64,000 bases of DNA from the NCBI RefSeq assembly GCF_046292825.1, contig NZ_JBKBQG010000003.1, positions 1 through 64,000 of the forward strand, in the 5' to 3' direction. Under the pieces are notes generated by a model. It did no database searches. It saw only the letters and a program-made list of their open reading frames with translations, and was not told where the DNA came from. Below are positions 1 to 7,805 of this stretch, in pieces (position 1 is the stretch's first letter; every line of letters begins with the position of its first letter). Position numbers and translations under genes: made by a program. The stretch is from Salinarimonas sp046292825. GTDB lineage: Bacteria > Pseudomonadota > Alphaproteobacteria > Rhizobiales > Beijerinckiaceae.

Positions 1-229
1 ATCGCCTTTCATCTCACGGCTCATCCAACACGACCCGAAAGCCGCACCAGAAGAACCCGCAAGGACGAAAGGCCGCCCACGCTTCTCCTTCTTCCTTCTC
101 GACAATGTCAAAGAGCGTGTCTCGCAAGAGCCTCGAAAAGCGTCGATCGCCTGGCGGTGAGCCAGTCGGCCTAGCGACGCGTTCCAGAGGAAGCGAAACC
201 GCCGCGGCGCACCAGCGCCCGGCGTCGAT
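1..229 (-). ncRNA. rRNA operon leader (5' external spacer of a pre-16S transcript), partial
   Basis: On the minus strand this non-coding stretch reads as the leader of an rRNA operon. About 115 bases after a strong promoter comes CGCTCTTTGACA (plus 106-117), a near match to the bacterial boxA antitermination element TGCTCTTTAACA, followed by an A/G-rich GAGAAGGAAGAAGGAGAAGC run and GTGGGCGGC, the arrangement seen before 16S genes in Rhizobiales. The mature 16S gene itself would begin beyond the left edge, so this is inferred from the leader only. No open reading frame with normal codon use covers it. Confidence 0.7.
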
Positions 230-235
230 GGCGCT

Positions 236-264
236 CTTCTAACCGCGCTCCTCCCCCCTGTCAA
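236..264 (-). promoter_or_regulatory. rRNA operon promoter (sigma-70 type)
   Basis: Minus-strand TTGACA (264-259), a 17-base spacer and TAGAAG (241-236) make a near-consensus sigma-70 promoter that faces left into the rRNA leader. Transcription would start near 229. It is divergent from the M23 peptidase gene. No other promoter in the window is as close to consensus. Confidence 0.75.
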
Positions 265-498
265 CGACTTTCGGACCGCCCCGACGATTTTTTCCGCGCC
301 CCGACCCGCCTCGCACGCACCGCCGCCGGATGCCTCAATCCGGACACGAACGCCCCCTTGTAAGGGCGCCACGCCGCCCGAGCGATTTGCCTTTCCCGCC
401 GCGGGGGGGCATGCTCGCAGGAGCGGCGCGCAGGGCGCGACGCGGCTTGCCTCCCCGGCCGAGGCCGCATACGCCGACAGCGAGCACGAACCGGAGCG

Positions 499-2613
499 AT
501 GAACGCAGGCTTTCCCCACCCTCGAGAGGGCGAACCCGTCGACGACGCGCAGGCGCTCGCGCGCGATGGCGCTGCGGCGCAAGCCGTGCCGCGCGCCGAC
601 GGCTCGCGCAGCCCGGGCCGTGCGACGCTCGGCGGCGGCGCGCGCGCCCGCGGCGTCTCGGCCTGCGGCCTCGAGCCGCCGCTCGACCCGTCGGGCAGCC
701 TCGCGGCGCTCGCGCCCCGGCGCGTGAGCTGGCGCTGGCTCGTCGGCGGCGTGCTGACCGGCGTGACCGGCGCGGCGCTCATCGGAGCCGCGATCGTCGT
801 CGCGGTCGAGGGCTCCACCGCCGTCGTCGCCCCGCCCGAGCGTCTCGCGGCGGGAGCCGTCGGACCCGAGATCGGGCCGCGCCGGGTGGTGTCGCGGGGC
901 GATCGGCTGGTGCGCACCGCCTTCACCGTGACCGCGAGCCACACCTTCCGCGCCCCGATGGCCCATCGCGACGGCGAGCGCGAGATCGTGCGCATGCAGA
1001 GCTTCACGCGCCTCGCGACGGGCCTCTCCCTGACGACCGGCGTCCACGCGGTCGGCATCCCGGCCTTCAACCCCCTGCGCTATCTCGGCTCGGACTCGGA
1101 CGAAGCGCTCGCGATCGCGGCCGCCGCCGCGACGCCGGACGCCGCGAGCGCCGACGTCACCTTCGTGCGGCGGGGGCTCGACGCGGTGGCGCTCGGGCGC
1201 TCCGCCCCGGCTTTGTCGGATGCCGACGCGCTCGCCCAGGTTCACGAAGAGCGACGCCTCCTCGCCGCCGCCGGCCGCCGGCCCGGCATTCCGCTCCCCG
1301 CCCAGGCGCTCCTGACGCGCACCGTCGGCCAGGCGCCGCCGGTCGGCGCGCTCTCCGCCTATGCCGCCGTGCGCGCCGACAGCTTCGATTCGATCGAGGT
1401 GCGGGTCATCCCCGAGAACGTCTCGACCCTCGCCAAGCGCGACCCGGCCGAGATCGAGGCATCCGGCGAGGAGGTCGCTCTCGCGCTCGGGCGCGAGCAG
1501 ACGCTCGTCGAGCTCCTCGCCGCCGAAGGCGCGAGCGCGGCCGACATCGCCGGCGTCGTCGCCGCGCTCGGGGGCGAGGAGGGGGTCGCGAAGCTGCCGC
1601 CCGGCCAATCGCTGCGGCTCCTCACCGAGCCGCCGGCCCGGCCCGGCGATCCGCGCCGCATCCTGCGCGTGGTTCTCTACGGCGCGGACGGAATCGAGGC
1701 GATCGCCGCCGCCTCCGACCAGGGGGTCATCGTCGCCGTCGCTCCGCCGGAGGATCTCGGCCAGGACGGCGACGCCCGGATCGCGGCGGTCGAGCCCGAA
1801 GGGGAGGGCGGCGCGCGCCTCTACGAGAGCCTGTTCGAGACCGGGCTCAAGAACGGCCTCACGCGCGAGACGGTCGAGGATCTGGTGCGGGTCTTCGCCT
1901 ACGACGTCGATTTCCAGCGCCGCGTCCAGCCCGGCGACGCGATGGACCTGTTCTACACCCATTACGACGACGGCGCGCCCAAGGAGGTGCTCTCGGCGGC
2001 GCTCACCGTCGGCGGCGAGACGCGGCGCGTCTACCGATTCGTCGACCCGAGCGACGGCAGCATCGACTTCTTCGACCCGGACGGGCGTTCGCTCAAGAAA
2101 TTCCTCCTGCGCAAGCCGATCGCGGACGGGCGCATGACGTCGGGCTTCGGCATGCGCCGCCACCCGATCCTGCGCTATGCCCGCATGCATACCGGCGTCG
2201 ACTGGTCGAACCGCATCGGCACGCCGATCTTCGCGGCCGGCAACGGCACCATCCTCAAGTCCTCGTGGGACGGCGGCTACGGCAATCGCATCGAGATCCA
2301 GCACGCCAACGGCTACGTCACCACCTATTCGCACCTCTCCCGCTTCGCGCCGGGCATCGAGCCGGGCGCGAAAGTCACGCAGGGGCAGGTGATCGGCTTC
2401 CTCGGCAATACCGGCCTCTCGACGGGTCCGCACCTGCATTACGAAGTGCTGGTCAACGGCCGTTTCGTCGATCCGTTGAAGATCCGCGTGCCGCGCTCGC
2501 GCGAGCTCGACGGCCGCGAGCTCGCCGAGTTCATGCGCCAACGCGAGCAGACCGACCAGCTGATGGATCGCGCCGGCGGTCCCGCCCGGCTCGCGCAGAC
2601 CATCGCCGACTAG
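499..2613 (+). CDS. M23 family metallopeptidase (peptidoglycan endopeptidase)
   Basis: A 704-residue membrane-anchored peptidoglycan hydrolase of the LytM/M23 class. A single membrane segment lies near residues 76-100 (GGVLTGVTGAALIGAAIVVA), so the bulk is periplasmic. A long linker region follows, and the peptidase domain occupies roughly residues 535-660. The zinc ligands are visible: His564 and Asp568 in HTGVDW, and His645/His647 in HLHYEV. The domain is intact and should be active, probably cutting peptide crosslinks. The ATG at 499 follows a GGAGCG ribosome site. The AEC permease gene starts 6 bases after the stop, so the two may be co-transcribed. Family members in Rhizobiales are often annotated MepM-like; the exact bond cleaved cannot be read from sequence. 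Confidence 0.88.
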   Translation: MNAGFPHPREGEPVDDAQALARDGAAAQAVPRADGSRSPGRATLGGGARARGVSACGLEPPLDPSGSLAALAPRRVSWRWLVGGVLTGVTGAALIGAAIVVAVEGSTAVVAPPERLAAGAVGPEIGPRRVVSRGDRLVRTAFTVTASHTFRAPMAHRDGEREIVRMQSFTRLATGLSLTTGVHAVGIPAFNPLRYLGSDSDEALAIAAAAATPDAASADVTFVRRGLDAVALGRSAPALSDADALAQVHEERRLLAAAGRRPGIPLPAQALLTRTVGQAPPVGALSAYAAVRADSFDSIEVRVIPENVSTLAKRDPAEIEASGEEVALALGREQTLVELLAAEGASAADIAGVVAALGGEEGVAKLPPGQSLRLLTEPPARPGDPRRILRVVLYGADGIEAIAAASDQGVIVAVAPPEDLGQDGDARIAAVEPEGEGGARLYESLFETGLKNGLTRETVEDLVRVFAYDVDFQRRVQPGDAMDLFYTHYDDGAPKEVLSAALTVGGETRRVYRFVDPSDGSIDFFDPDGRSLKKFLLRKPIADGRMTSGFGMRRHPILRYARMHTGVDWSNRIGTPIFAAGNGTILKSSWDGGYGNRIEIQHANGYVTTYSHLSRFAPGIEPGAKVTQGQVIGFLGNTGLSTGPHLHYEVLVNGRFVDPLKIRVPRSRELDGRELAEFMRQREQTDQLMDRAGGPARLAQTIAD

Positions 2614-2619
2614 TCCCGC

Positions 2620-3534
2620 ATGCTCGCAGCCCTCCTGATCGTCGTGCCGATCTTCGGCCTCGTCGGCGTGGGCTTCCTCGCGCGCCGGCTGCGGGTGCTC
2701 GACGACCGGGCCGGCAACGGGCTCTCGCGCTTCGTGTTCTCGATCGCGCTGCCGTGCCTGATCTTCCGGACGCTGGCGCGCGGGGACCTGCCGCTCGCCG
2801 AGCCGTGGGGCTATTGGGCGTCGTATTTCATCGCGCTCGCGATCGTGTGGACGGTCGCGAGCCTGGTCGCGCGCCACGCCTTCGGCACGGTCGGGATCGA
2901 GACCGTCGTCGCCGGCTTCTCGGCGGGGCAGGCGAACACGGTGCTGATCGGCGTGCCCCTGATCCTCCAGGCCTTCGGCGAGGCCGCGGCGGTGCCGATG
3001 TTCCTGCTCATCGCCATCCACCTGCCGATCACGATGAGCGCGGCGACGATCCTGGTGGAGGGCCGCAACGCGTCGGCGCTCTCCATCGCGCGCAAGCTCG
3101 CGACGCATCCGATCATCCTCGGCATCGCCGCCGGCGCCGCCGCGCGGCCCTTCGCGGGCGCGATCCCCGGGCCCGCCTGGCAGATGGTCGACATGCTCGC
3201 GGCCGCCGCCGCGCCGGGCGCGCTCGTCGCGATGGGCGTCTCGCTGCATCGCTACGGGCTCTCGGCGGGCGTGGCGCTGCCGGCGACGATCGCCGCGCTC
3301 AAGCTCCTCGCGCACCCGCTCCTGGTATTCCTCCTCGCGACCCTCGTCTTCCCCGTACCGCGCGAATGGGTGCCGGTCGCGGTCATGTTCGCCGCCTGCC
3401 CGTCGGGCATCAACGCCTACATCCTGGCGCAGAGCTACAAGACGGGCGTGGCGCTCGCCTCCTCGGCGGTGGCCCTGTCGACGGCGCTCGCGGTCGCGAC
3501 GATGGCCATGTGGCTCTACGTGGTTTCCGGATAG
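2620..3534 (+). CDS. AEC (auxin efflux carrier) family transporter
   Basis: A 304-residue integral membrane protein with about ten hydrophobic helices along its whole length and the AEC family pattern: an N-terminal helix with FGLVGVGFLARR, then GNGLSRFVFSIALPCLIF, and a conserved ACPSGINAYILAQ near the C-terminus. Family members export or import small organic anions, often malate or related acids; the substrate here is unknown. It begins 6 bases after the peptidase gene, and its last 19 bases overlap the 3' end of the convergent gluQRS gene. Confidence 0.85.
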   Translation: MLAALLIVVPIFGLVGVGFLARRLRVLDDRAGNGLSRFVFSIALPCLIFRTLARGDLPLAEPWGYWASYFIALAIVWTVASLVARHAFGTVGIETVVAGFSAGQANTVLIGVPLILQAFGEAAAVPMFLLIAIHLPITMSAATILVEGRNASALSIARKLATHPIILGIAAGAAARPFAGAIPGPAWQMVDMLAAAAAPGALVAMGVSLHRYGLSAGVALPATIAALKLLAHPLLVFLLATLVFPVPREWVPVAVMFAACPSGINAYILAQSYKTGVALASSAVALSTALAVATMAMWLYVVSG

Positions 3535-4388
3535 AGGCGCGCGCGAAGGTCCGACGGCGTGATTCCCCGCGCGCGCAGATCGGCGAGGGGAGGCGCGCCG
3601 GCGCTCTTTGCGAGCTTCTCGCCCGCCTCGTCGCGCAGCAGCGCGTGGTGGTGGTAGAGGGGGCTCGGCAGGCCGAGCAGGCGCTGGAGGAGAACGTGGA
3701 GATCGGTCGCGGCCTCGAGATCGCGCCCGCGCACGACATGGGTCACGCCTTGGGCCGCGTCGTCGACGACGACGGAGAGGTGGTAGCTCGTCGGGATCTC
3801 CTTGCGCACGATCACCGCATCGCCCCAGCGGGCGGGATCGGTGGGCACGCGGGTCGTCGCCCCCGTCTCGTGAAAGCGCAGATAGGCATGAGGGCCCGGC
3901 GCTTCGGCGAGCGCGCGGGCCATGTCGAGACGCCAGGCGATCGGGCGGCCCTCGGCGAGGACCTCTGAGGAGGCGCGCGCGCGGCAGGTGCCGGGATAGA
4001 GCAACGCGCCGTCGGGATCGCGGGGATGGGGGACGCCCGTGCGGGCCTCGCGCTCGGCGATCGCCGCGGCGATCTCGGCGCGGGTGCAGGCGCAGGGATA
4101 GAGGAGCCCGCGCGCGCGCAGCCGCTCGGCCTCCGCCTCGTAGACGGCAAAGCGCTCGGATTGCCGCCAGACCTCCGCCTCGAAGGGAATGCCGAGCCAG
4201 GCGAGGTCGTCGCGGATCGCGGCCTCGTGCTCGGGGCGGCAGCGGGTCGTGTCGATGTCCTCGATGCGCAGGAGGAGCCGCCCGCCGAGCGCGCGCGCGA
4301 GCCGCTCGTTCTCGAGCGCGGAGAAGGCGTGGCCGAGATGCAGGCGGCCGTTCGGGCTCGGCGCGAAGCGGAAGACGGGGCGGGTCAC
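3516..4388 (-). CDS. gluQ: Glutamyl-Q tRNA(Asp) synthetase
   Basis: A 290-residue paralogue of the glutamyl-tRNA synthetase catalytic domain that attaches glutamate to queuosine-34 of tRNA(Asp). FAPSPNG and the HIGH-type HLGHAF are at the N-terminus, CACTR gives the zinc-site cysteines typical of the group, and KLAKS replaces the KMSKS loop. The anticodon-binding domain of true GluRS is absent, and the length fits the family. I chose the GTG start at 4388 because GAGAGGAG lies about 11 bases upstream and the family motif begins seven residues later; an in-frame ATG at 4475 would add 29 low-complexity residues and overlap the divergent gene. Confidence 0.88.
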   Translation of the reverse strand: MTRPVFRFAPSPNGRLHLGHAFSALENERLARALGGRLLLRIEDIDTTRCRPEHEAAIRDDLAWLGIPFEAEVWRQSERFAVYEAEAERLRARGLLYPCACTRAEIAAAIAEREARTGVPHPRDPDGALLYPGTCRARASSEVLAEGRPIAWRLDMARALAEAPGPHAYLRFHETGATTRVPTDPARWGDAVIVRKEIPTSYHLSVVVDDAAQGVTHVVRGRDLEAATDLHVLLQRLLGLPSPLYHHHALLRDEAGEKLAKSAGAPPLADLRARGITPSDLRARLYPETT

Positions 4389-4474
4389 GATGCGGGCGCG
4401 CTCCTCTCGGGTCGCGGGAGAGGCTAGCGGATTCGCGGGGCGGGGTGGAGGCCTGCCTTGACGCTGGTGGTCCA

Positions 4475-4870
4475 ATGGACCATCTTTTACCGCGGGAGTG
4501 GCGGAGTCCGGATGTGCCGTTCACGACGAGCGAGGTCGAATTCGAGATCACGGAGGCAGATTCGGGAGCCGTCGTCATCGTCCGTATCTCGACGCCGATC
4601 GGATCGCTCGCTTGCATGGCCGAGTTGGTCGAGGAGGACCAGGGGAGGACCCTTCGTGTGATCGGCCTCCATGTGGACGACGAGACGCTCGGACCGAACG
4701 GGCTCGGGGTCGCCGGACTTCGCGTGATCGCGCGGGCGGTGATGGAAAGGATGGACTACGATGGGATCGTCGTTGAGGGAGCGACTCGAACGACTGGGGC
4801 CGGTCCAGGGCGTCGCCCTGGTCGAATCCGGTTCGCCCGCGACCATCGTCCTGCGCCGCGGCCGTCGTGA
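4475..4870 (+). CDS. Hypothetical protein paired with an HTH protein
   Basis: A 131-residue protein I do not recognise. It reads as a mixed alpha/beta domain with a strand-rich N-terminal half and a helix (residues about 78-92) followed by IVVEGATRTTGAGPGRRPG. The ATG at 4475 has only a weak ribosome site. The last 110 bases overlap the start of the HTH gene in another frame, which suggests translational coupling, and the small-protein/HTH order resembles a toxin-antitoxin module. That reading is an inference from layout alone; no toxin family motif is visible. Confidence 0.5.
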   Translation: MDHLLPREWRSPDVPFTTSEVEFEITEADSGAVVIVRISTPIGSLACMAELVEEDQGRTLRVIGLHVDDETLGPNGLGVAGLRVIARAVMERMDYDGIVVEGATRTTGAGPGRRPGRIRFARDHRPAPRPS

Positions 4871-5327
4871 CGTGCGGTCGGTCGCCGCGGCCGGCGCGCT
4901 CGCGCGGCGCGGCGTGCCGCTGACGAAGGCCAAGCGCGCGATCGAGAGCTTGGACGTGCAGGCGAGCGCCGTTCTGAGCGTGCCGCTGATCGAGAGCCTC
5001 CCCGCGCTCTGCGGCGAGCTCGAAGCCGCCGGGTTCGCCGCGACGCAGGTGCGGCCCGCGGATCCCGTCGACGTACGCGATCTGCGTGGCGCGCTCGGGC
5101 TGACCCGTGAGCAATTCGCGCTCCGCTACGGCCTCGACATCGACACGGTGCGCCATTGGGAGCGCGCCCGGGGCGGGCGGACCCCCGACCTCGCCGCGCT
5201 CCGGTTCCTGCAAGCCATCGCGCGCGACCCGGAAGGCATCGCGCGCCTGATGGAAGCCGATGCGCGGCCGGCCTCGGCCGCCTCGCTCGGCGCTTCCGAT
5301 CGTCCCCACCCCAGCTCCGGCGGGTGA
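4761..5327 (+). CDS. Helix-turn-helix protein (XRE/HigA-like)
   Basis: A 188-residue protein whose C-terminal part (about residues 108-168) is an XRE-type helix-turn-helix: LGLTREQFALRYGLDIDTV followed by HWERARGG, the pattern seen in HigA2/MqsA-like regulators. The N-terminal 100 residues are unassigned and could be a partner-binding region. The ATG at 4761 has a good AAAGGA site about 10 bases upstream, inside the preceding gene. Likely role: repressor or antitoxin acting on its own operon together with the upstream 131-residue protein. Confidence 0.7.
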   Translation: MGSSLRERLERLGPVQGVALVESGSPATIVLRRGRRDVRSVAAAGALARRGVPLTKAKRAIESLDVQASAVLSVPLIESLPALCGELEAAGFAATQVRPADPVDVRDLRGALGLTREQFALRYGLDIDTVRHWERARGGRTPDLAALRFLQAIARDPEGIARLMEADARPASAASLGASDRPHPSSGG

Positions 5328-5395
5328 CAGGTGCGGGCGATTCGGGCTAGCTCTCGGGCGGGGCGCCGCGGGCGCCGGGTCTCGGGAGGACGGCG

Positions 5396-6532
5396 ATGGA
5401 GCCGGTCTGGTCGATCGGTCTGATGACCGGCACGGTGCTCGACGGCAATATCGACATCGCGGCGCTGCGGACGGACGGGGAGACCATCGCCGAGTTCGGT
5501 CCCTTCGCCCTCGCGCCCTACGAGGCGAGCGTGCGCGATGTCATCGCCGCGGCGGTCGAGGCGGCGCGCGCCTGGAATTTCGAGGGGCCCGATCCGGCGA
5601 TCTTCGCGCAGGCGGAGACGGCGCTGAGCCGTGCGCAGGCGCAGGCGGTGGTCGATTTCCTCGCCCGTGAGCGGATCCCGGCGGCGCAGGTGCGCGTCGT
5701 CGGCTTCCACGGCCAGACCGTGCTCCACCGGGCGCCGCAGCCGGGCCGGCTCGGCGCCACGCGCCAGCTCGGGGACGGCGCGCTGATGGCGGCGATCACC
5801 GGCATCGACGTGGTGCACGATTTCCGCTCGAGCGACATGCGCCACGGCGGCCAGGGCGCGCCGCTCGCGCCGATCTACCACGCCGCGCTCCTCGATCGCA
5901 TCGGCGCGGGGACGGAGACGGCGATCCTCAATCTGGGCGGCGTCGCCAACCTGACCTGGCGGGACGGATCGGGCGCGCTGCACGCCTTCGACACGGGGCC
6001 GGCCAACGCTCCGATCAACGATTTCGTGCGCGCGCATGGCGGCGGCCCGATGGATCGCGACGGCGTTCTCGCCGCGCGCGGGCGCGTCGACGAGGACCGG
6101 CTCGCGCGTCTCGTCGAGCACCCCTATCTCGCGGCGCCCTACCCGAAATCGCTCGATCGCTTCGCTTTTCCCGCCGCGATGGCGGACGGGCTGTCGCTCG
6201 AGGACGGGGCGGCGACGCTGACGGCGTTCACCGCCTGCGCCGTCTCGCACGCGCTCGACCGGCTGCCTACGCGGCCGCGGCGCCTCGTCGTCTGCGGCGG
6301 CGGGCGGCACAACCCGACGCTCCTGCGCTTCATCGCCGAGCGGGCGGGCGTCGCGGTCGAGGGGGCGGACGCGCTCGGCTTGCGCGGCGACGCGATCGAG
6401 GCGGAATGCTTCGCCTTCCTCGCCGTGCGCTCCCTGCGCGGGCTTCCGATCGGCTTCCCCGGAACGACCGGCGTGCCGGCGCCCACGACCGGCGGGGTGC
6501 TGCGCCCGGCGCCGGCGCGATCCTCTCCCTGA
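5396..6532 (+). CDS. anmK: Anhydro-N-acetylmuramic acid kinase
   Basis: A 378-residue ASKHA-fold sugar kinase of peptidoglycan recycling that opens the 1,6-anhydro ring and phosphorylates anhydroMurNAc to MurNAc-6-phosphate in the cytoplasm. Family hallmarks: IGLMTGTVLDGNIDIA at the N-terminus, VVGFHGQTVLHR, DFRSSDMRHGGQGAPLAP, LNLGGVANLT and VCGGGRHNPTL. The length is normal (about 370). The classical motif is MSGTS-DG; here it is MTGTVLDGN, a variant seen in alphaproteobacteria. It starts 68 bases after the HTH gene. Confidence 0.92.
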   Translation: MEPVWSIGLMTGTVLDGNIDIAALRTDGETIAEFGPFALAPYEASVRDVIAAAVEAARAWNFEGPDPAIFAQAETALSRAQAQAVVDFLARERIPAAQVRVVGFHGQTVLHRAPQPGRLGATRQLGDGALMAAITGIDVVHDFRSSDMRHGGQGAPLAPIYHAALLDRIGAGTETAILNLGGVANLTWRDGSGALHAFDTGPANAPINDFVRAHGGGPMDRDGVLAARGRVDEDRLARLVEHPYLAAPYPKSLDRFAFPAAMADGLSLEDGAATLTAFTACAVSHALDRLPTRPRRLVVCGGGRHNPTLLRFIAERAGVAVEGADALGLRGDAIEAECFAFLAVRSLRGLPIGFPGTTGVPAPTTGGVLRPAPARSSP

Positions 6533-6841
6533 CCGCCCGAGGCGCGGGCGTTCCCGCCGATCGTCGTTTCCTTCGCCGACCCGGCCGCGGCCTGTCGAGC
6601 GCGCGGCGGGCGGCGGCTCGCGCGGAGCGGATAGTCCTTGCGCGACACCGCTCGAAGCTCGGCCTTGACCGGGAAGGAGAGGAGCCGGCCGGGATCGCTC
6701 TCGCGGCGATGTCGAAAGGCGCGCGCCGTCGATCCGCCGAAGCTTTGCCGCACGTCTTCGCAGCCGTGACTTTGCTGCAACACGATTTGCCGCCGCATCT
6801 GCGTTGTCGCCTCGCAAACACCAGCCAACGAGGTGCCTTCG
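6533..6841 (+). other. Intergenic region upstream of the outer-membrane barrel gene
   Basis: About 309 bases between anmK and the porin-like gene. No coding region, tRNA or strong hairpin was recognised. The 3' half becomes less GC-rich (6760-6830) and probably holds the promoter and leader of the barrel gene, but no convincing -35/-10 pair was found. Confidence 0.4.
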
Positions 6842-7678
6842 ATGAAGAGAACCGCGCTCTCCACCGCCGCTCTGGTCGCGTTCTGCGGCGGCGCGCTCGC
6901 GGCCGACCTGCCCGCCCGGACCATCGCGCCCGAGCCCTTCGCGGCGCCGCTCCCGCCGGTCTTCACCTGGACCGGCTTCTATGCCGGCGTGAACGCGGGC
7001 GTCGGCTTCAACGTGCGCGGCGATCGGCAGCGGTCGTTCCAGACGCAGCCCTTCGGTCCCGGCGACGCGTTCCAGGGCACCGTCACCTACGGCGACAACA
7101 TCGACGACGCGGCCTTCGTCGGCGGCGGGCAGATCGGCTACAATTATCAGTTCGGTCAGTGGGTGATCGGCGCCGAGGCGGACATCCAGGCGCTGCGCCT
7201 GCGCGAGCGCGACGGGCGCAACGCCACGCTCACCGGCGCCTTTCCGGGCGCGGGGGAGGGCACCTTCGAGCCGGCCTTCCGCGGCACGACCGGCATCGAC
7301 TGGTTCGGCACCGTCCGCCTGCGCGGCGGCATCGCCTTCGACCGCTTCCTCGTCTACGCCACCGGCGGCGCCGCCTATGCGCGCGGTCCGGCGACCCGCA
7401 CCGAGTTCCCCGGCGACAACGGCTTCTTCCGCGAGCGCAACATCGAATGGGGCTGGACCGTCGGCGCGGGCGTCGACTACGCCTTCACCGACAACCTGAT
7501 CGTCGGTCTCGAAGGTCTCTACGTGAACATCGACCGCGGCACGCGCACGACGGGCTTCGCCGGGACCTACACTCCGCCCGGCGGCGCTCCCCAGCCGGTC
7601 GGCACCGTCGGCGATCGCAGCCGCAGCGACGATATCGAGTTCGGCCTCGTCCGTCTGCGGCTGAACTACAAGTTCTGA
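6842..7678 (+). CDS. Outer membrane beta-barrel protein (Omp25/31-like)
   Basis: A 278-residue outer-membrane protein. Residues 1-21 are a Sec signal peptide ending in ALA before ADLPAR. The mature protein starts with a Pro-rich linker and WTGFYAGVNAGVG, the first strand of the Omp25/Omp31/RopB-like barrels of Rhizobiales, and continues with alternating strands (QIGYNYQFGQWVIGAEADIQ, FGTVRLRGGIAFDRFLVYAT) to a final strand RLRLNYKF with C-terminal Phe, the usual BAM signal. I chose the ATG at 6842, preceded by an ACGAGGTG ribosome site; an in-frame GTG three codons upstream is less likely. A hairpin terminator follows the stop. Confidence 0.88.
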   Translation: MKRTALSTAALVAFCGGALAADLPARTIAPEPFAAPLPPVFTWTGFYAGVNAGVGFNVRGDRQRSFQTQPFGPGDAFQGTVTYGDNIDDAAFVGGGQIGYNYQFGQWVIGAEADIQALRLRERDGRNATLTGAFPGAGEGTFEPAFRGTTGIDWFGTVRLRGGIAFDRFLVYATGGAAYARGPATRTEFPGDNGFFRERNIEWGWTVGAGVDYAFTDNLIVGLEGLYVNIDRGTRTTGFAGTYTPPGGAPQPVGTVGDRSRSDDIEFGLVRLRLNYKF

Positions 7679-7695
7679 TCGGCCGTCCACGAAAG

Positions 7696-7726
7696 CGACG
7701 GGGCCGGCGACCGCCGGGCCCCGTCG
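7696..7726 (+). terminator. Hairpin terminator after the outer-membrane barrel gene
   Basis: Perfect 10-bp stem CGACGGGGCC / GGCCCCGTCG (7696-7705 with 7717-7726). The 11-base loop can itself form a GGC/GCC stem. TTCG follows, with no long T-run, as is common in high-GC genomes. It starts 18 bases after the barrel gene stop. Confidence 0.65.
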
Positions 7727-7805
7727 TTCGCGCGTGGGAACGCGACCGCACACGCGCGCATTCGCTCGGAGAAGACCTCCCGTCCCTCCGGCCGCAGAAG
7801 ACAGG

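Noticed and set aside
330..3968. A 1212-residue open frame on the plus strand through the M23 peptidase and AEC genes
   Set aside because: It is extremely rich in Arg, Pro and Ala with no domain, typical of a shadow frame in high-GC DNA; the real genes in other frames show clear family motifs.
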